Source: Hymenoscyphus infarciens (taxonomy: Eukaryota > Ascomycota > Leotiomycetes > Helotiales > Helotiaceae). Taken from it: a stretch of 37,192 bases of DNA. A program made the position numbers and the translations under genes. Shown piece after piece: positions 30,841-37,192 of this stretch (position 1 is the first letter of the stretch; each line of letters begins with the position of its first letter). The stretch lies in the NCBI GenBank assembly GCA_001414345.1, contig LLCB01000435.1, forward strand, positions 1 through 37,192, given 5' to 3'. The notes beneath the pieces were generated by a model. The model was not told where the DNA came from, did no database searches, and saw only the letters and a program-made list of their open reading frames with translations.

Positions 30841-33500
30841 AGCGATTTCACACCGAGTTAGGAGCACGGAGTTTGTGAACTCATTCGAAAACAGTTGACG
30901 AGAAAGATGCCCACAAGCAACCATGCTTCTTCGCGCCCACCCTGGTCACTATCCGAGCGGGTGTGATTCTGTGTGAATTCTTTCTTCCGAGTCTATTTTT
31001 AAGCTTCCATGATGCCACGAGCGTGATGTTCAAGATGGCATATATGCGAAAGTAGCGTTGCACTGTTGAAGTTCGACACGTGGGTATTCCATGTTGTTGG
31101 GTCCTATCTAGTTGGTTGTTGAATATCGTGCTGTTGGTTCTGAGTGGTGCCGCTGAAGTTGATGGTGGAGCTAGGCTTTCTTTGTTAGTGGTTGGCTATG
31201 GCCAGTGGTGGTAGGATCGGAATGCCCTTACGGAGAGTTGTGAACGAGAACAAAGCTCTTGAAACAGCGAGGGATAAATGGCAGTGAAGGAGTGTCAATA
31301 TACGTCCTAGTAAGTTGCTATCTTGGTTCTGCTTCTTTTTGCGCGTTCTAATCTGCTTTTAAGCAAATATCGGCCAAGTATATTGTATTTCGCACACCTA
31401 CTGCAGTCAATCTCCCAGCACGATGTAGGTAGTGTTTAAATCAGCCTTCAATTGGTTGGTTTGCGGGTTCAAGTGAGGCTTGTGCTAAAATTCCCAACGG
31501 TCCGATGTTCTCTGTTGGTTTTCTGCTATGCCGTTTCTTGGTGATCGGGAGTATGAGGAGCGCGAGGCGTGTCGGCGGCGGGGTCGGGCGCTAGTGGGGT
31601 CAAACAACGTCGGTAAGCTATCCAATTTTCCGTTGGTCTTATCCAATGTTATTTACTGATTGGCTTTTTATGAGAAAAGGGACGGCGTGGTCGGGCGGTA
31701 ACGACTTCGAAGCTCGCTCGAATGAATTTGAACGTTCAATTGAATGTTGGATCGAAAGTTCCAGCAAAAATCTTTGTGTTGCTTTCTTACCATATCCTTC
31801 CTCCCGGATTGAATATACCTTGAACGGGCAGAGCCCGTAGAAAGGAAGACTACAAGTGGTTCAACAAGTGAGAGTGAAGTCACTCGTGAGACAAGGGATT
31901 GTCACAGAAGCGCCTACTCATAAGCTTGATAAGGTCTTGCGTAAGCAAAAGGGATCGCTTCCTTTGATATTTTACGCGAGTTTGTTGTACCTCTGCCCTT
32001 GGTAGATAACAAAAGCGGCAAATCTGGGTACCTCCTCTCTCGTGCACAATGCAAAATATCAAACTAGAGATTCCAAGACACTTGAATATGATTGTTCTAA
32101 ATATTTAGGAAAATATTTTGAATTCTTCTAAAATGTTAGAATAACGAAAGCTATTCACTGTCTATCGCAAGCTCTGCTACATTCCTTACCCGATTGGGTG
32201 TGGTTTGGTGCCATCCGTACGGTTCTCTGAGAACGGGGAAGATTGGTAGGCATAACCCATGGCAGACCACGGTAAGATCTCGATCAAGCAGGGAGTCGGG
32301 CATCGCCGTGTGATTATGTTGAAGTTGGTGAGTAGCTTTCGGGAGAGAAGGATTTTATTGGTTGGCAAGATGTTGGAGGCTTGTTCTCGTTCAGGGTACG
32401 GGTTGAGAGTTAGCCAGCTTCTCGAGTAGCGTATTCAAAGTTTGGGGGAATATAGAGGATGAGTTAAGTTATTTTGTTTGATATGCTTGATGTGTTTGTT
32501 TTGGCTTCCTACCAATTACCTTGCTTTAAGCCTAACCCCAATTAACTCACGCTTACTTGCTTCGAGTTTTTCAGTCCTGCTGCAAGCGGAGGTCGACGTC
32601 GCAAACTCGCCTCCCTTCTCACGTCATCGTCAGTGGGCAAGTTGATGTTGAACCTTGAGCCATAATTTGTGATCATCGCTTTCAATAACGCGTTCATAAC
32701 TCCTGCAGTTCGTACAGTTCTACTCTCGGAAACTTCTTCTATTTACGGAGTCAATACTAACTGAAAACACTTCGTACAGCCTGACAAGCAAGCCAGAGGC
32801 ACAGACGCATATCAGCACGAGGGACCTTACCAGAGGTACAGTACTTTACCTGAGGGGTCCAGCGCTGCACGCTAGGTCAGCGGGGTAATCATCCTGTCAT
32901 TGGTTCATACGTAAGCGGAACACTTCAAAATAGCTTTGGGGGAAAGGGGAGGTGGGAAGATCTCTCGGATATTTGTCCGATGATGGCTGAGGTGGGCAAT
33001 TTGTATTGTGTGACTTGGGGATGACGATGTGTATGTGTGCCTGAGGGAAATATGGGGAAATAGCGGTCTGGGAATTACTTTGTGGTTTTCGGGGGCGAAG
33101 AAGGGAGTAGGATTGTTTTTGCACATTAAGTGTGTCCGTTTTAGATGGGCTGTCTGTGAAGATGCGTCAACAAGCATTCGAAGCATTTATTGCTAATAAC
33201 GGTAGGCGCCTTGGAAGTTTACGACAGTGGTGGCATTGAATTCATTGTGGGATAGTTCGGACATTGTGGAGGAGGGGAGGCGAGCTGAGTGACTGCACAA
33301 GGACTCCAAGTAATCGGTTCTAATTCAGCGCTTTCAGATATGCCAAAGCCTTCCGAATGTTTAGTCAAAGCCGTAGGTAGATTTCAAATTTGCGCGTTGC
33401 TAGAATTTCTTGAACGCGGTGTGACTTGAGTACTGTTGGAGATATTTTCGAGTTTGGGACATGCTGTATTACCAATTGTTGGAGATTTCAATATTCAAGA

Positions 33501-36500
33501 GACCTGAAGGGTTCGATTTCTTTTTCCTTTCTTGCGTATCTTTTTTGTTGGTAGCTGATTTTCCTTGCATCGTCGTTTGTTCTTTTTCGACCTCTATTTA
33601 GGGCCACTGGCCAAGATGCCGTCTCTCTCACTCTGCGCCCACTTCTCACCGCACGCACGAAGGCAGAATAGACTTCCCAGATATTTGGAAAAACCTTGCG
33701 ATCTGCCTCGGCGATACGCCTGGTTCTGTTCTCTATCCTTTGCTAGCTCCCGTATCCCTAAGAAGGGAGCGGAACTTCAAGTTGGTTTCTCTCCCTCAGG
33801 TTGGAAGAGGCGTTGAGAGTCTGGCACCTTTTGATTTATAATTGCCAACTCTTTTGTAGAGATGGCGCAAGAGATGTTGGTCAGCTGTTTCACCACACCA
33901 TTTTCTTCGGCTTTGTTCTCGTTTAGGGTTAGTCAAGTTAGTTCGGAATTCTTGGGGATTCATTTTCTGCATGCTTCCCATATGTTTGGTTCACAACCCT
34001 TCCCTAACCTTATCTCACCAACCATGGATTTCCAATCTGCTCGCCGAATTCCCAACACTGGGTTCTTGCAAGTTGCACGTGTGAGCCGAAAGAGCTTTTT
34101 TTTCACGGGCTGAACACTCGCCCGGAGTTGTGTTGGTGGCTGAGAGGCTAAGATGTTGGTTTGGTAGCCAGTCGCAACCGGCCCCGAGACAGTTGGTTTA
34201 CTGGCAGCGTCACGCTATTCCTTTCGTCGTTCTTTTTTCCCCGTTGTCGGGATTGGTTCGTTTCATCGGAGAGGATCCTGATTTGAGGAAGATATAGTTC
34301 CTTTTAAGCTTGACGCCACGCCGCGTGGTTTGAGGTGTGTCCGTTGCCTTGGGTGGGACTTTGCAAGTTGGGAACGGGAAGGCTAGGATGTTGGCAGTGT
34401 TGGGAATCTCGGAGGTTGACGTCGTTGTCTTTTTGTCCTCGAGCCTCTGGCGGGATTTCAAGGATTCTGATTGGGACGTAGGGGCGGTTCATATTGTCGG
34501 GTTTGCCGAGTAGCTGAGATAATTGGGCTTGTTGTACCAATCTGTCGGGTTTGTTCGAGTTGGGGTCGTTGGAGTTTGGGAAATTTATTATTGTGGTTGG
34601 CCGCACTCTTCATTTATGGATAGTGGTGTTGGTAAAATGCAGGTTGGATGCGTATATCTGTGAGCTTTAAGGTTATGGGAAACGCGGCGGAGAACAAGGG
34701 GGAAGTGATGGAGAGTCGTCGGGTCGCATATTGTTGAAGGCTGGGTATTGTAATGGCAATGACCGTTTGGCCGTTACTTCTTAATGCCACAAGTAAAAGA
34801 GGTATTATTCTATTTTTACTACCAGTCTTAGATAAGGTCTAGAGGTCTGGAGAGTTTGGGTTCGTTCGTGTTTTGGAAGAATCCCCTCCGTCGTCTAGTA
34901 ACCACCACTGAAAGTTGAGTTGTGAGTCACGTTGAATATCACTTTTAGCCCTCGAAAATTGGTTCGGAGGAGCTTTGTAACTCTTGGAGTTGTGTTAGTT
35001 CACAAGGTGGTCCGATACGTGGCACGGCAGGAGGGGTGGGCGCGCGGCAAGATCATGTACAATGAAGCGTACCTAGGAATTTATTTTTTCTTGGCAGGTT
35101 GTCAATTATTGGTTCCTTTACGATCGGCATTATTTACTTTTAGCTCACGAGTAGCAAGTCACGGGGATGTACTGAGAAGTACTCATGCCTCTTGGTATGC
35201 CAGAATCGATTTTTTGGTCGTCCAGAAACGGAAGTACTATTATCTTATTCATAATTCATGGAAGCACCACAAATGTGCTAAATACCTGCAGATATCTGCA
35301 TATTAAGAGTGGAGGCCAAGGGGTTTCGGGTAATAAGCGAGGAATAGAAAAATGGGGGAGACGTTCCTTATGTCCTATTTACTACAACCTCCCCTCCCCC
35401 AGCGAAACATATGAATTACGGATGCTATGACTATGTGGTTTCTCGAAGAAAGTACAAGCACTTCGGGCCTCTAAAATATCTTAGATATACTTTTGTTAAC
35501 ACCAAAGGTACTTCATCTCATTCTTTCCGATTCTGAAAATAAGGACATGTTTTTAAACTATGAAGAAGAATTTAAGCAAATTTGCGAAATAGAGTTTGAA
35601 GCATTGAGGTTAATTCCCTCCCAGAAAAACTCATTGATAACACCTTTTGAGTGTGGTTTTATTTTGATATTTTACTCCTCAAGTGAACATGTCACTTGTT
35701 GATGCTTGGATTCCATTCGTATCTGTTAAGACTTGAGAGAGCATGAAGTGGCTCTCACACATTCGATATCTTAGTTACCGTCATAAGACTTTCAAATGCA
35801 GTAATTTCGCACTTCTGATAACCAACGGAAAATATAGGTTTTTCTACCGTTTAAACTCCTCAATACTAGAATTCCTCATGAGGACTTTCTCTTTTTATTC
35901 CGTGGTCGGGTCTTCGCCAAGCTTCACGCCCCTTCACTCGGCCTGCCTCCAAACGGTTCAGGATTTCGCTTATACCAAACCATTAGAACAAAATTTGTCA
36001 TTCTCCAAAAATCAATCGTAGGGTTTATTTATGGTGGAGGAAAAGAAGACGGTTGAGTATTCTTAAGTAGCTCAGTGAAGCTGTATCCAATTGAGCTCCG
36101 TTGTCCTTTCCTCCCGGTGTGTTTATTCGAAATATTCCAGGACCACAGATAGGCCATTCTGCTTGCTTCCGCTATCATCATATTTGTCTACCTCAACAAT
36201 TCTTTATCTACATGTTTGCTATTTCTCTTGTTATTAATTGACAAACCATACTCACAAACCAATATCTAGCTATGCTGTCGCATCGCAAAAGTGGTTCTAC
36301 CTCGTGACCGTGGACTTACTCACTACCAAGATTACTGCTCTTTGCATCTTTCTTCCTCTCTTCCTCTCTTTCCTTCGCGGCAAGCATGTTTCGCGTAGCT
36401 CACAAGTTTGATTTGTTTTTGTTTGTACAAGAGCCTTCAAGTAGAACCACTCTTGTTTTTCGCAGTGGATTCAACTAGAGAGGGGAGGAGGCATAAAATT

Positions 36501-37192
36501 AGGCGGACTAACAAACATTTTCTGCAAGAAAAGGAAAGTTAGGTCAGTGTAATTAGCCCACAAGGGAGCGTGAAATACTTAGGAGGAGATTCAAAATTTA
36601 TTGTTTGACTGATACTGAAGCCCGGGTAAGTGAGGAGATGAATAAAGAGCTATTGAGTCAATGAGAAATGGAAAGGTAAACAAGGGGCAGCTATTTATAG
36701 GTGACCTACTAATGACCTATCTTGGAAAAAGTTCCAGCTGTTTGTAGGTTACCTACCAATAGCACTCACCATATTCTAGAAATATCTTGTAGAAATATCT
36801 TTTGAGAAAGCCAAGAGCCAAGATATTTGTAGGTTACCTGGAAATAGTGGGAACCTTTTTCATGGGACGACTCTATTCAGTTGGTTCTCAGTTGGCTCTG
36901 GATTTCCACGAATTCGAAGGTGGTTCGCATTGAGATCCCTTGGAGGAATAGCAAACTTTGGGATACGGGGACTCTCATAAGTACCGTCTTGGGGAAATCG
37001 CAATCTTAAAGTGGTTGTCAGCGCGCGCTAGTGAGTGCCTGACTGGAGAATGGTGGGCATTGACCTTGCAAGTTTGGTATTCAGAGAATGATCTCACACA
37101 CGAAAAAAGACAGGCAACCAATTCTCTTCGCGGACGTCAGGAAGCGAAGATTTGCTCATGCGTGACCGCACAGGGAGGGGGGGGGGGGGGTT
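33501..37192. other. Gene-free arm, right part
   Basis: No supportable gene. Features seen are three AGGTNACCT palindromes (36698-36840), a pair of 14-bp inverted segments (GTGGTTCTAC near 36291 and GTAGAACCAC near 36441) and a terminal poly-G run (37177-37190). A TTAATTGAC...ATCTAG arrangement near 36235-36270 resembles an intron branch point and acceptor, which would fit a spliced leader of a gene beyond the right edge, but the donor is not identified. Confidence 0.4.
36698..36840. repeat. Three spaced AGGTNACCT palindromes
   Basis: TAGGTGACCTA at 36698-36708, GTAGGTTACCTAC at 36744-36756 and GTAGGTTACCTG at 36829-36840. The first two are preceded by AGCTATTTA/AGCTGTTTG and followed by AATG/AATAG, so the similarity extends beyond the palindrome to about 28 bp. 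A fourth member is at 20954-20974. They may be a short dispersed repeat or a transcription-factor site family. Confidence 0.7.

Larger units (their letters stand above)
28801..33500. other. Gene-free arm, middle part, with candidate promoter signals
   Basis: I can support no coding gene. Visible items: a CGGTCAA motif cluster (28867-28910), a CACGTG E-box (29885-29890), and a TATA-plus-pyrimidine arrangement at 30745-30838. Open frames are short and overlap each other on both strands without family motifs. Base composition is genic, so this is not transposon debris of the kind at the left end. Confidence 0.45.

Noticed and set aside
34932..35306. 124-codon plus-strand frame with hydrophobic stretches
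   Set aside because: Hydrophobic runs might suggest membrane segments, but there is no family motif, no supporting start context and no intron structure; kept out for lack of evidence.
37177..37190. Poly-G run at the right edge of the window
   Set aside because: Probably a simple homopolymer or a sequencing/assembly limit; it carries no further information.

Overview
The window is nuclear DNA of a filamentous ascomycete (Pezizomycotina). Four things show this. Coding genes are split by short GT-AG introns (52-130 bp). There is a Zn2Cys6 transcription factor gene. Housekeeping proteins (Rab GDI, mitochondrial uL29m, Grx5-type glutaredoxin, PPCDC) look fungal. AT-rich blocks are almost devoid of CpA and TpG and rich in TpA, the footprint of repeat-induced point mutation (RIP). 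A leotiomycete is my guess, but the sequence alone does not prove it.

Layout. 1-7.3 kb is a RIP-ruined transposon block. From the left edge to about 4866 lies a minus-strand Ty3/gypsy retrotransposon in which integrase, RNase H end, reverse transcriptase, Gag zinc knuckle and the 5' LTR can still be read through the stop codons; its 3' end is outside the window. 4.87-7.3 kb holds a second degraded block with a 132-bp tandem duplication and a poly-T tract. 8.3-19.8 kb is a compact gene island: a 312-aa orphan protein (+), mitochondrial monothiol glutaredoxin GRX5 (-), phosphopantothenoylcysteine decarboxylase (+, divergent from GRX5), a coiled-coil protein (+), a secreted Ser/Thr-rich GPI-type protein (+), mitochondrial ribosomal protein uL29m/MrpL47 (+) and Rab GDP-dissociation inhibitor (+, eight exons). 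19975-20865 is a TA-flanked, inverted-repeat DNA transposon remnant. 23.1-25.5 kb (-) encodes a 739-aa protein joining an N-terminal Zn2Cys6 DNA-binding cluster to a C-terminal maltose-acetyltransferase-like left-handed beta-helix. 25.5-37.2 kb is an 11.7-kb stretch of normal base composition in which I can support no gene.

The housekeeping genes do not form a pathway. The only functional pairing suggested by layout is the divergent GRX5 (Fe-S cluster assembly) and PPCDC (coenzyme A synthesis) pair, which share about 260 bp of promoter. The most interesting object is the transcription factor-acetyltransferase fusion: its helix domain has Leu where the family's catalytic His normally sits, so it may sense a ligand rather than catalyse. 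The large gene-free right arm, with candidate promoter elements and repeated AGGTNACCT palindromes, is the second thing worth checking.
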